A stretch of 18,621 nt of DNA. It comes from Candidatus Thorarchaeota archaeon MP8T_1. Lineage in GTDB: Archaea; Asgardarchaeota; Thorarchaeia; Thorarchaeales; Thorarchaeaceae. The translations under genes were made by a program, and so were the position numbers. A model generated the notes under the pieces. That model had not been told where the DNA came from. It made no database searches and saw only the letters and a list, made by a program, of their open reading frames with translations. Below are positions 1 through 6,143 of the stretch, one piece after another. The stretch lies in the NCBI GenBank assembly GCA_002825465.1, contig PJER01000044.1:1-18621 (forward strand), given 5' to 3'. The number at the start of each line of letters is the position of its first letter. Position 1 is the first letter of the stretch.

Positions 1-72
1 ATTTCAGTGATATTTCATAAATACATATCTGGAATATATTATATTAATCAATAATAATAAAAAAAAAGAGAG

Positions 73-94
73 AGAAGCAGGACATCCTGCTTCT
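73..94 (-). terminator. Hairpin plus T-tract terminator of the surface protein gene
   Basis: A perfect 9-bp stem (agaagcagg / cctgcttct) with a 4-base loop lies 15 bases past the stop codon of the surface protein gene. Read on the minus strand it is followed by CTCTCT and then nine consecutive T (59-67). Stem plus U-tract fits an intrinsic-type terminator; in archaea the U-tract itself is the main signal. Confidence 0.7.
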
Positions 95-108
95 AATCTA
101 TATTGATT

Positions 109-1059
109 CTATCGTCGTCTTACAATGACAGCTATTAGAAGGAGGACAACTATCGCTCCACCAATCAGAGCAAGGGTCATTGTATCTGGAACATAGCCAG
201 TGGTGTCGGTTGATTCAATTCCAATAATCGGATCGTACTCCAGAGTTTCATTTCCAAAGTATTCGAATGCAAGATAGATTGACTCTCCAGCCTCCATCCC
301 AATTCCTTCGCCATAGCTAGCTTTGACTTGAAGTGAGTTATTAGCTGCGAGAGCTGTTTCATTGTACTGGAAGTAACCATTCTCAAATTGGAACTTGACA
401 CCATCTCTCTGGAAACCAACCGGTGAATCACTACCTTGGAGCTGACCATGAGCACTCTCAGTAACTGTGAACTGGAGGACAAGAATTGAGTCGTCATATG
501 TCCAATTCCAACCATCAACGACTAGGTCGAATTTAAACTCTCCTGGGTTCGTGACATCGATATGAACTCTAACCTCAATAGACACATTGAAAGCTGGCAC
601 GTGTGGCAGCATACCAAAGTCCATACCTGGGCCATCAGGGCGAGGATCAAATTCTGTAGTGGTTGTGAAATTGAAGTGAACTGCTGTTACATTCTCACCA
701 TCATCTTCAACTAAGAAATCACTGAATTCCCAATCAGTCGTAGGAAGTGCAAATGGAGCGCCAAGTATGTGATCAGTTCCATTTTCAAAGACACCATCGG
801 AGTTTGTGTCATTTGCTTCGAACATCTTTACAAACATCACATGATAATCAACATCAGGTGTGTTTGGATCCCACCAATGAAAATGTGGAGCTTGGTTATT
901 TCCAGTCACTCTGATAGATATTGCATCTGTTTCCAGAGTCACAATCCCAGCAGAATACTGGTATTGGATGGAATTCCCCTGCGCGGCTGCTAGAGGTACA
1001 CCAACCCCAACAAGCATTAGTGCAAATATTGCAAGTGTGGCTTTTCTATTCAAATTCAT
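109..1059 (-). CDS. Secreted, membrane-anchored surface protein of unknown function
   Basis: This 316-aa protein starts with a clear signal peptide (positively charged NLNRK, hydrophobic stretch about residues 8-25, AAA-type cleavage region near 24-27). It ends with one membrane helix (about 294-313) followed by RRR, so the body is predicted outside the cell, tethered by its C-terminus. The ectodomain is acidic, rich in aromatic and beta-prone stretches, and has many N-x-S/T sites, consistent with a glycosylated surface protein. Residues 84-96 (DTNSDGVFENGTD) resemble a calcium-binding DxNxDG loop. I recognise no enzymatic family. A GGTGAT ribosome site lies 3 bases before the ATG (1063-1068), and a TATA-like ATTATAAATA lies about 30-40 bases upstream. 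C-terminal tail anchors of this type are common in archaeal surface proteins. Sure of topology, not of function. Confidence 0.85.
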   Translation of the reverse strand: MNLNRKATLAIFALMLVGVGVPLAAAQGNSIQYQYSAGIVTLETDAISIRVTGNNQAPHFHWWDPNTPDVDYHVMFVKMFEANDTNSDGVFENGTDHILGAPFALPTTDWEFSDFLVEDDGENVTAVHFNFTTTTEFDPRPDGPGMDFGMLPHVPAFNVSIEVRVHIDVTNPGEFKFDLVVDGWNWTYDDSILVLQFTVTESAHGQLQGSDSPVGFQRDGVKFQFENGYFQYNETALAANNSLQVKASYGEGIGMEAGESIYLAFEYFGNETLEYDPIIGIESTDTTGYVPDTMTLALIGGAIVVLLLIAVIVRRR

Positions 1060-1088
1060 TAGATCACCGAGATTTACCTCTCATTTAG

Positions 1089-1125
1089 TATTTATAATCA
1101 AAATTGACTAGCAAACTATTTGCTA
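1089..1125 (-). promoter_or_regulatory. Promoter of the surface protein gene with an adjacent inverted repeat
   Basis: On the minus strand a TATA-like element (about 1089-1099) sits 30-40 bases before the ATG at 1059. About ten bases further upstream is a perfect inverted repeat, TAGCAAACTATTTGCTA (1109-1125, 7-bp arms, 3-base spacer). Its place just upstream of the TATA box would suit a regulator site. It could instead be a weak hairpin ending transcription from the transketolase gene, which stops at 1199. The rest of the 139-base gap shows nothing else. Confidence 0.4.
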
Positions 1126-1198
1126 ATTAGAATAAGGATTATGAGCGCTCTAAATCGATTTTTATTGTTTATGAACCCTTACAACCATTCATATAGCT

Positions 1199-3202
1199 CT
1201 ATTTGCTTAGAATCGTATGTGCATGTTTGACGACATTTTCCACAGTAAACCCATACTTCTCAAAGAGAACATTCGCTGGTGCTGACATTCCGAATCTATT
1301 TACACACAAACATGCACCATTTTCACCTACCCATCGTTCCCATCCCTGAGAAACACCTGCTTCTACAGCCAGTCGCACCTTGACATCAGGTAGAAGTACT
1401 GAATCTCGATACTCTTCATCTTGCATCTCAAATAATTCCCAACTCATGAATGAGACAACTCGCACATTGATTCCATCACCATGGAGTATTTCTGCAGCCT
1501 TTGCAATAAGACCAACCTCTGAACCAGATGCCATCAAAATAATATCGGGCCTATCCCCGAAATCAGCCAGAACATACGCTCCTTTAGATGCCTCCGATGC
1601 AGGATTGTATATACTTCGATCCAATATGGGAACATTCTGTCTGGTCAATGCCATCAATGTTGGTCCGAACCTACGTTTGATTGCAATCTTCCAAGCTTCC
1701 ACAACCTCGTTAGCATCTCCTGGTCTGAGTACTACTAATTCAGGAATGGCTCTAAGTGCAGCTAGATGTTCTATTGGTTGGTGAGTTGGTCCATCTTCAC
1801 CTACACCTATACTATCATGTGTGAAAACCCAGATACTTCCATGATGTGATAATGCAGAGAGTCTGATTGCAGGACGCATATAATCGGAGAACATCAAGAA
1901 TGTAGCCGAGTATGGAATAATACCTCCATGAGCAGCCATCCCATTTACAGTAGCACCCATAGCATGCTCTCGAACTCCAAAATGCAGGTTTCTTCCTTCA
2001 GGTGTCTGAGATTGATATGCTGGACTTCCATCAATCCAGGTCTTATTTGATGGTGTAAGGTCTGCTGAACCACCCATGAGCTCTGGTAGTTTATCTGCTA
2101 GTGCATTGATGACTTTGCTCGATGCGGCTCTTGTTGCAATTCCTTTCTCATCTGAATTGAAGACTGGAAGGTTCTCTTCCCATCCTTCTGTCAAATCTGC
2201 TCTCATTCTTCGAGAGAACTCAGCAGCCAATTCGGGATACTCCTTTTCGTACTTCTCGAATTTCGAGTTCCATTTCTTCTCAAGATCTACCCCTGAATCA
2301 CCGATTTTAGAATAGAACTCTCGAACATCATCCGGGACAAAGAATCGTGGATCAAGTGGCCACCCCATCTTTTTCTTTGCACCATCGAGTTCTTCATCGC
2401 CTGGTGGTTCACCATGAGCTTTTGCTGTATCCTGTTTGGTTGGTAACCCGAATCCAATATGAGTACGGCAAATAATAATCGATGGTCTTTCATCTTTCTT
2501 CGCATTCTCGATAGCTTTGTCAATTGCTTCTACATCATTACCATCTTTTACATGCTGAACATGCCAACCAAAAGCTTCGAATCTGGCTCCACGATCTTCT
2601 GTAAATGTGAGGTCCGTACTGCCATCAATTGAGATACAATTGTCATCATAAAGCATAATGATATTCCCTAGCTTTAGATGTCCTGCCAATGATGCGGCTT
2701 CTGAAGAGATTCCTTCCATTAGGTCACCATCAGTAACGATTGCATAGATATGATGACCTACAATTTTGTGATTTGGACGATTAAAGACTGCAGCAAGATG
2801 AGATGCCGCTATTGCAAGGCCGACACAGTTCCCAAAACCCTGACCAAGTGGCCCTGTTGTGACCTCTACACCTGGAGTACAATGGTTCTCAGGATGCCCA
2901 GGAGTCTTACATCCCCATTGACGAAATTCTTTGATGTCCTCCATGGTTACATTATATCCTGTGAGGTGCAATAGAGAATACAATAGCATTGAGCCATGTC
3001 CCCCTGAGAGGACAAAGCGGTCTCGATCCCACCAGTCTGGATTTTTCGGATTAAATCGTAGATGGCGAGTCCATAGAGTGTATGCCATAGCTGCAGCACC
3101 CATGGGCATTCCTGGATGTCCTGAATTTGCTTTCTGAATTGCATCAGCAGAGAGAAAGCGGATTGCATTTATTGCATGTTCTTGGAGCTTTGTATCTGTC
3201 AT
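1199..3202 (-). CDS. tkt: Transketolase, full-length single polypeptide
   Basis: A thiamine-diphosphate enzyme that moves two-carbon ketol units between sugar phosphates (non-oxidative pentose phosphate reactions). The 667 aa match the usual full-length bacterial/eukaryotic enzyme. Visible motifs: ANSGHPG with the conserved His (H29), [10 protein letters not shown] (H69), GHPE (H103), GPLGQG, and the ThDP/metal motif DGDLMEG...YDDN (about 158-188). In the second half are FGVREHAMG with the catalytic Glu and [15 protein letters not shown] of the Pyr domain. A GAGGT ribosome site (3209-3213) lies 6 bases before the ATG, which fixes the start. Many archaea carry transketolase as two separate half-genes, so a fused form suggests acquisition from bacteria or a lineage that keeps the fused type (inference). 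The GNAT gene ends 110 bases upstream on the same strand with no T-tract between, so co-transcription is possible. Confidence 0.97.
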   Translation of the reverse strand: MTDTKLQEHAINAIRFLSADAIQKANSGHPGMPMGAAAMAYTLWTRHLRFNPKNPDWWDRDRFVLSGGHGSMLLYSLLHLTGYNVTMEDIKEFRQWGCKTPGHPENHCTPGVEVTTGPLGQGFGNCVGLAIAASHLAAVFNRPNHKIVGHHIYAIVTDGDLMEGISSEAASLAGHLKLGNIIMLYDDNCISIDGSTDLTFTEDRGARFEAFGWHVQHVKDGNDVEAIDKAIENAKKDERPSIIICRTHIGFGLPTKQDTAKAHGEPPGDEELDGAKKKMGWPLDPRFFVPDDVREFYSKIGDSGVDLEKKWNSKFEKYEKEYPELAAEFSRRMRADLTEGWEENLPVFNSDEKGIATRAASSKVINALADKLPELMGGSADLTPSNKTWIDGSPAYQSQTPEGRNLHFGVREHAMGATVNGMAAHGGIIPYSATFLMFSDYMRPAIRLSALSHHGSIWVFTHDSIGVGEDGPTHQPIEHLAALRAIPELVVLRPGDANEVVEAWKIAIKRRFGPTLMALTRQNVPILDRSIYNPASEASKGAYVLADFGDRPDIILMASGSEVGLIAKAAEILHGDGINVRVVSFMSWELFEMQDEEYRDSVLLPDVKVRLAVEAGVSQGWERWVGENGACLCVNRFGMSAPANVLFEKYGFTVENVVKHAHTILSK

Positions 3203-3312
3203 TTGGAAACCTCGACATAACAGTTTGAGCTGCGATTGCGCGTAGCAACTAGCTCTCTTTTGGGTCTTGCGTTTTCTTTTGGACTGGTCCTACCTTTCAC
3301 TTTTTCGCCATA

Positions 3313-3882
3313 TCAGGGCTTTCCCACTTCAGTTCCAGGTGGATACATCTCAAGGAATTCGTCTTTAGTGATGTCCATAAGAACAAAATCATGGAACTTT
3401 CCAAGAATGAATGCTCCTTGTCTAAAAGTACCTGCATATTTGAATCCAGTCTTCTCATACGCGCGTTGCGCCCGCTTATTAGAATCTAGAGTCTGCAAGA
3501 ATACTGTATTCAGACCAAATACATGAAAACTCACCCAAAGCATTACTCTTGTGGCATCAGTACCATAGCCTTTGCTTAAGTTATCAGGATTATGAATCGC
3601 AATACCAAATTCAGCTCTTTGATGTTGCTTCGAAACATCGAATATACCTATAGTCCCAAGAAATTCGTTTGTTTTTTTATCTTCAATTGCTAGTACAATC
3701 TCTCCATGTTTCCAAGGATTTGACAGGGTTACTCGCTCTAACCATTGACGTTCAGCATTTCTGGACATAGGCCATGCTGTTGTGAGAAATTGTCTTAGCT
3801 CTAGAGTGTTGAAGTATTTTAGAATGATATCGAGATCCTCCATTTCTAAAGCACGTAACTTGACTAACTCACCATAATACAT
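3313..3882 (-). CDS. GNAT-family N-acetyltransferase, RimJ/RimL-like
   Basis: A 189-aa GNAT protein. It has the typical RimJ/RimL opening (GELVKLRALEMEDLDIIL), a mid-region ending in FLGTIGIFDV, the acetyl-CoA pyrophosphate loop LSKGYGTDATRVML (Q/RxxGxG/A type), and the late motif NKRAQRAYEKTGFKYAGTFRQ that is characteristic of this subgroup. Members acetylate N-terminal or side-chain amines of proteins, or small amines and aminoglycosides; nothing here fixes the substrate. It starts 91 bases from the divergent zinc-ribbon membrane protein at 3974, so the gap (3883-3973) should hold two outward promoters. It may be transcribed through into transketolase downstream. Confidence 0.88.
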   Translation of the reverse strand: MYYGELVKLRALEMEDLDIILKYFNTLELRQFLTTAWPMSRNAERQWLERVTLSNPWKHGEIVLAIEDKKTNEFLGTIGIFDVSKQHQRAEFGIAIHNPDNLSKGYGTDATRVMLWVSFHVFGLNTVFLQTLDSNKRAQRAYEKTGFKYAGTFRQGAFILGKFHDFVLMDITKDEFLEMYPPGTEVGKP

Positions 3883-3973
3883 GGTTCCGACATCTGCACT
3901 CTTACAAATAAAATTGCCTTAATCTAGCCTTGTTCGATACACTCATTATCCCACATGACGACAAATAAGGTCG

Positions 3974-4573
3974 ATGAGTCCACAGAAATTGTACCTTGAT
4001 GAACCCGCTGTTCGCGTAGAGGTCTCTAGAATCCGTTTTCCAAAAATCTGTCCTGTCTGTGGACGTCCTGCATCAATTCTCTCTCGCATTAGTCTCAGCT
4101 CAAGAGGAGCGAACTATCTGAACCGTGCATGGGATCCCTATTATACTGCCTCAGCTCGTGTTAGGCGTAAGCTGCCACAACCCAAGTTACGAATTCTTCC
4201 ACTCTATGTCTGTGAGGACCACTACTATTCAGATGAAGGAGCTGAACGATACAAAAGTTGTTGTTTTATTACCGACGGATTTGCAATAGCCTTCTTTCTC
4301 TTTGGACTGATGTTTCTGGGCGATGCCTTCAATAGAGGGAGGCCGATTCCTTTTTGGTCCTTTGTATTTACTGCGATCTTTGGTCTATCTATGTTCCTTA
4401 CCTGGTTTGCCTTTCGACCAAATGCTCTTGAGCGAGCTGTTCAAATTCTCGGTTTCGATTCAGGTATGCAGAATGTTCTCGTAGTTTTCAAAAGCCAATC
4501 GTATCGAGAAACAGTGATTCAGGATAATCCTATGAGTTCAGAACTAGTGAGTTGGATTGTGAAACCAGAATAG
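3974..4573 (+). CDS. Zinc-ribbon membrane protein of unknown function
   Basis: A 199-aa hypothetical protein. The N-terminal soluble part carries C26-PV-C29 and, after about 50 residues, C80-ED-H83, which together could bind one zinc ion. Two hydrophobic helices follow (about 98-117 and 125-146), separated by a short basic/polar turn (NRGRPIP). A C-terminal soluble domain of about 50 residues then contains alternating beta-prone stretches (QNVLVVFKSQSYRETVI). The likely topology places both soluble parts in the cytoplasm. I do not recognise the family. A strong 12-bp hairpin follows the stop by 22 bases. Confidence 0.75.
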   Translation: MSPQKLYLDEPAVRVEVSRIRFPKICPVCGRPASILSRISLSSRGANYLNRAWDPYYTASARVRRKLPQPKLRILPLYVCEDHYYSDEGAERYKSCCFITDGFAIAFFLFGLMFLGDAFNRGRPIPFWSFVFTAIFGLSMFLTWFAFRPNALERAVQILGFDSGMQNVLVVFKSQSYRETVIQDNPMSSELVSWIVKPE

Positions 4574-4595
4574 ATAGAATCTAGAAATAAATACA

Positions 4596-4629
4596 GAAGT
4601 ACTCATGTTGCTTCGAGCATGAGTACTTC
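4596..4629. terminator. 12-bp hairpin shared by convergent units
   Basis: A perfect 12-bp stem (gaagtactcatg / catgagtacttc) with a 10-base loop. It lies 22 bases past the zinc-ribbon gene (+) and includes the stop codon of the last micro-ORF (-). Beyond it, the minus-strand transcript reads TGTATTTATTTCT, a T-rich run fitting termination of the micro-ORF unit; the plus-strand side (ATTATCAG) is less T-rich. Confidence 0.55.
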
Positions 4630-4707
4630 ATTATCAGATAAACAGCGACGCTTTGCCTTATCGCTGGGTGGATTGGTGCAATTCTCTGATGCTGTGTTCT
4701 TTGACAT
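4603..4707 (-). CDS. Micro-ORF 3 of a minus-strand cluster (34 aa)
   Basis: Third in a tandem set of tiny minus-strand ORFs. Its ATG overlaps the TAA stop of micro-ORF 2 (sequence TAATG), a classic coupling arrangement, and an AGGGGA stretch (4713-4718) lies 5 bases before the start. The product is charged, starts MSKNTASENC, contains two cysteines (residues 10 and 22) around a KAKRR segment, and ends VLMLEAT. It is not visibly related to the other two. Its 3' end lies inside the hairpin at 4596-4629, and this structural constraint could be the reason for the sequence there. No family recognised; coding status is inferred only from the layout. Confidence 0.35.
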   Translation of the reverse strand: MSKNTASENCTNPPSDKAKRRCLSDNEVLMLEAT

Positions 4708-4796
4708 TAGAATCCCCTGTAGTGATATGCATGTGTGATTGCTTCAGTAGAGATCTTGGTCTTCTGGTACTTGGTTGGTTTCTTTGTTAGAGCCAT
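4707..4796 (-). CDS. Micro-ORF 2: 29-aa paralogue of micro-ORF 1
   Basis: The 29-aa product begins MALTKKPTKYQ and ends STEAITHAYHYRGF. It shares with micro-ORF 1 the start MALT, the block STEA, and the tail AYxYRxF. A perfect GGAGGT ribosome site (4804-4809) sits 7 bases before its ATG and is formed by the last codons (CGG AGG TTC) of micro-ORF 1, whose stop is only 2 bases from this start. The paired conservation at protein level plus an ideal ribosome site make translation likely. The protein is basic, with aromatic residues at the C-terminus and no membrane helix. Function unknown. Confidence 0.55.
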   Translation of the reverse strand: MALTKKPTKYQKTKISTEAITHAYHYRGF

Positions 4797-4798
4797 GA

Positions 4799-4903
4799 TT
4801 AGAACCTCCGATATTGGTAAGCGTATGCTACAGCCTCGGTAGAGAGGGTATTGCGTTTGTGCTTGTGCACGAGTTCAGTTCGGTTGTTAGTTGTTAGAGC
4901 CAT
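4799..4903 (-). CDS. Micro-ORF 1: first of two paralogous microproteins (34 aa)
   Basis: The 34-aa product starts MALTTNNRTEL and ends STEAVAYAYQYRRF. Aligned with micro-ORF 2, both ends are conserved (MALT; STEA, AY, YR, F), while the middle is variable and five residues longer here. That pattern is expected of real duplicated genes under selection. The 3' end encodes the ribosome site for micro-ORF 2. A TATA-like palindrome lies 32-41 bases upstream. No ribosome site of its own is evident. Both are strongly basic (K/R/H-rich), so RNA, DNA or protein docking is conceivable, but nothing in the sequence shows it. Confidence 0.55.
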   Translation of the reverse strand: MALTTNNRTELVHKHKRNTLSTEAVAYAYQYRRF

Positions 4904-4934
4904 AATAGTTCACAAGAATTACTGCTCAGAATTA

Positions 4935-4944
4935 GTATATATAC
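4935..4944 (-). promoter_or_regulatory. TATA-box candidate for the micro-ORF cluster
   Basis: The sequence gtatatatac is a self-complementary TATA-like element 32-41 bases before the first micro-ORF start, which is suitable for an archaeal promoter with a leader of about ten bases. Being symmetrical it could be read either way; the plus-strand gene at 5005 is farther away (60 bases), so the minus strand is the better fit. Confidence 0.45.
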
Positions 4945-5004
4945 CGAAGCCACTTGATAGGGTCACAAATGAGAGTCACATATTGTGACTACTAATATAG
5001 GGAT

Positions 5005-5250
5005 TTGAAGAGAGTGAGTGCCAAATTGAAGGAGATTATTATCACTGGTAAAGTATCAAGAGTACTGGATAGATATGTTGTTACAACTGATGATGGAAAC
5101 CAATACACTCTATCAGCTATCATGCCCTGGGAAGCAGTCTCACCAGATTTTGGTTCTGGAGATTTTTCCCATCATCTAGGAAAGCGAATGGTAGTAACAG
5201 GTGTATCAGACGGTCATACTATCTATCGAGCATCGTTACAAGATACTTAA
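5005..5250 (+). CDS. Small OB-fold-like protein of unknown function
   Basis: An 81-aa protein with a beta-rich pattern (EIIITGKVSRVLDRYVVTTDDGNQYTL, then GKRMVVTGVSDGHTIYRASL), which looks like the strands of a compact OB-type barrel. Proteins with such folds bind nucleic acids or small ligands; no binding residues can be named here. The start is a TTG at 5005; an in-frame GTG three codons on (5014) is an equally acceptable start. The VOC-fold gene begins about 25 bases after the stop on the same strand, so the two may be one unit. The fold assignment is my inference from the strand pattern and is not secure. Confidence 0.6.
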   Translation: MKRVSAKLKEIIITGKVSRVLDRYVVTTDDGNQYTLSAIMPWEAVSPDFGSGDFSHHLGKRMVVTGVSDGHTIYRASLQDT

Positions 5251-5275
5251 CACTTCAAGTTCAATGGTGAGGATT

Positions 5276-5653
5276 ATGATTGTAGGAATTGATGTGGTAT
5301 ACCTTCATGTTTTTGATTCAGAATCACTAAGTAAGTGGTATATGGAAGTACTCGAGTTAGAGGTCAAGTTCAGAACACCTGATCAAAGTTGGCAAGAATA
5401 TAATTTTGGTAAAAGTCCTCCTTCACGTTTTGCAATTGAGGCAATTAGAATGCCTATCTCACCCCCTGAGAAGCAACCAATCATGATATCTTTCCGAGTT
5501 GACGATGTTGGAGAAATGGTCATAAATCTTGAGAAAAAAGGTGTTCGTTTCTTTGGAGATCCAAAAATCAAGAAAGAAGGACTCTCACTATTTGCAACAT
5601 TTCAAGATCCTGCTGGAAACTGGTTGCAACTCTCAGAAAGAGTCGAAGAGTAA
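5276..5653 (+). CDS. VOC-superfamily (glyoxalase/bleomycin-resistance fold) protein
   Basis: A 125-aa single-module VOC protein. It opens with the first beta-alpha unit (GIDVVYLHVFDSESLSKWYMEVLELEV), has the middle strand IMISFRVDDVGEMVINLEKKGVRFFGDP, and finishes with the signature FQDPAGNWLQLSER. His in VYLHV and Glu in LSE sit where metal ligands occur in this superfamily. Members include glyoxalases, epimerases, dioxygenases and drug-binding proteins, so the substrate is open. I chose the ATG at 5276 because GGTGA lies 5 bases before it and the fold begins directly after; an ATG at 5264 would add four residues. It lies 25 bases after the OB-like gene. Confidence 0.8.
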   Translation: MIVGIDVVYLHVFDSESLSKWYMEVLELEVKFRTPDQSWQEYNFGKSPPSRFAIEAIRMPISPPEKQPIMISFRVDDVGEMVINLEKKGVRFFGDPKIKKEGLSLFATFQDPAGNWLQLSERVEE

Positions 5654-5662
5654 AAAGAAATA

Positions 5663-5695
5663 GTGATGGACCTACTTATTAGCGGTCCACCTCAC
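5663..5695. terminator. Hairpin between convergent VOC and superoxide reductase genes
   Basis: gtgatggacc pairs with ggtcca-cc-tcac: a 6-bp plus 4-bp stem with a 2-base bulge and an 11-base loop. It fills the gap between the VOC stop (5653) and the superoxide reductase stop (5711) and probably serves both directions. Confidence 0.5.
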
Positions 5696-5710
5696 TCAAT
5701 ATTCTAACTA

Positions 5711-6091
5711 TTAGAGTTTCAAATCGGTCTCACTTTTCCAGAGACCATGAATATTGCAATAGGATGTTGCCATCAGCACACCTGGCTTGTTTGTTTTGAA
5801 GACAAACTTAGCTACAGGCTCACTATAGATTCCGCTTTTGTCTGGACCTTCTGCGCTTTCACCATGGTGATCAAAGGTGCAATATCCAATTTCAACGGGG
5901 AATTTTGCTCCTTCTGGCCAAAAGAACAAATCCAACCATTTGATGTGGTGATTTGTCGTGTTCGGATGTGGAATCTCTTTTCCAACTGTCACTTTGACAA
6001 CTGCACGTCCATCTTCGACTCTCTTTATGTCAATGACGGGAACGTGTTTTTCATTTTTCCAATCTGCAGTCTGTATCCACTTTGAGGACAT
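5711..6091 (-). CDS. Superoxide reductase, neelaredoxin type (1Fe)
   Basis: Reduces superoxide to hydrogen peroxide in the cytoplasm without releasing oxygen, a typical anaerobe defence. The 126 aa contain only the catalytic iron domain; there is no N-terminal desulforedoxin (CxxC...CC) domain, so it is the one-iron class. The iron ligands can be read directly: H16, H42, H48, C112 and H115, in the motifs EKHVP, HPNTTNHHIKW and CNIHGLW; E14 and K15 next to the site are the usual pair. A GAGGT site (6100-6104) lies 8 bases before the ATG, and a TATA-like AAGTATTTTA (6131-6140) lies about 40 bases upstream. The gene follows the PLP-PadR fusion by only 52 bases on the same strand, so part of its transcription may come from there. 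Its natural partner as peroxide remover is the rubrerythrin-like protein at 9856-10326. Confidence 0.95.
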   Translation of the reverse strand: MSSKWIQTADWKNEKHVPVIDIKRVEDGRAVVKVTVGKEIPHPNTTNHHIKWLDLFFWPEGAKFPVEIGYCTFDHHGESAEGPDKSGIYSEPVAKFVFKTNKPGVLMATSYCNIHGLWKSETDLKL

Positions 6092-6143
6092 TTTTCTCTA
6101 CCTCTCATTAACGAATTACATATCGTCTGTTAAAATACTTCTC

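Noticed and set aside
3236..3526. Plus-strand frame spanning the GNAT-transketolase gap
   Set aside because: Mostly antisense to the end of the GNAT gene; no coding pattern or ribosome site.
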